Below are positions 7,209 through 7,245 of a stretch of DNA of 7,245 nt, in pieces. The stretch is from positions 1 through 7,245 of the forward strand of contig CALAEY010000013.1 in the NCBI GenBank assembly GCA_937891085.1, given 5' to 3'. Position 1 is the stretch's first letter. Each line of letters opens with the position of its first letter. The stretch is from an uncultured Prevotellaceae bacterium (GTDB lineage: Bacteria > Bacteroidota > Bacteroidia > Bacteroidales > Bacteroidaceae). The notes beneath the pieces were generated by a model. It had not been told where the DNA came from. It worked only from the letters and a program-made list of their open reading frames with translations, and did not search any database. A program made the translations under genes and the position numbers.

Positions 7209-7245
7209 TTAGCCGACCAAAAATTGGGCTGAATCCTATGAAATG

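Noticed and set aside
6964..7212. 82-codon + strand frame opposite the AraC-like gene
   Set aside because: It lies antisense to a frame with family resemblance and a good promoter, and its product has no recognisable features.
7203..7220. Possible regulator site (GGTCGGCTA, TTGCGGATA on the - strand) at the AraC gene promoter
   Set aside because: It resembles TTGTCGGAT only loosely and lacks the 21-bp spacing, so autoregulation is not supported.

Overview
The window looks like a chromosomal segment from a member of the Bacteroidota, most likely Prevotella or a close relative. Three things point there: a SusC/SusD outer-membrane nutrient-uptake pair, lipoproteins with Bacteroidota-style signal peptides, and promoter elements of the Bacteroidota type (-33 TTG, -7 TAnnTTTG) instead of E. 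coli-like ones, with no clear Shine-Dalgarno sites. The genus is an inference from the feel of the proteins and has not been tested by any search.

Layout on the + strand: (1) 3-2879, a SusC-type TonB-dependent transporter whose 5' end lies outside the window; (2) 2938-4818, its SusD/RagB partner lipoprotein, 58 bp downstream and surely co-transcribed; (3) 4886-4920, a strong intrinsic terminator; (4) 4933-6438, a lipoprotein with a CxxCH motif and a TolB/PD40-like beta-propeller region, starting only 12 bases after the terminator; (5) 6544-6583, a bidirectional terminator that closes the + strand unit. On the - strand, 7152-6697 encodes the N-terminal sensor half of an AraC-family regulator. 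It has a good promoter at 7208-7179 but lacks the C-terminal DNA-binding domain. Between the truncated regulator and the bidirectional terminator (6584-6696) lies a compact promoter-like region. It holds two identical 9-bp direct repeats exactly 21 bp apart and a -7 box pointing leftward, but no gene follows it.

How the parts work together: SusC and SusD would form the usual lidded outer-membrane importer for a glycan or another large nutrient. The propeller lipoprotein is probably an accessory of that system, made at a lower level because of the terminator and its less biased codon use. No glycoside hydrolase, SusE/F-like protein, or sensor of the hybrid two-component or sigma/anti-sigma type is visible, so the substrate cannot be named. 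The regulator on the right may belong to the neighbourhood beyond the window and appears to be decaying.

Most of the window is an ordinary SusCD locus. The spots worth a second look are the orphan operator/promoter beside the truncated AraC gene, the heme-motif propeller lipoprotein, and the terminator between susD and that lipoprotein.
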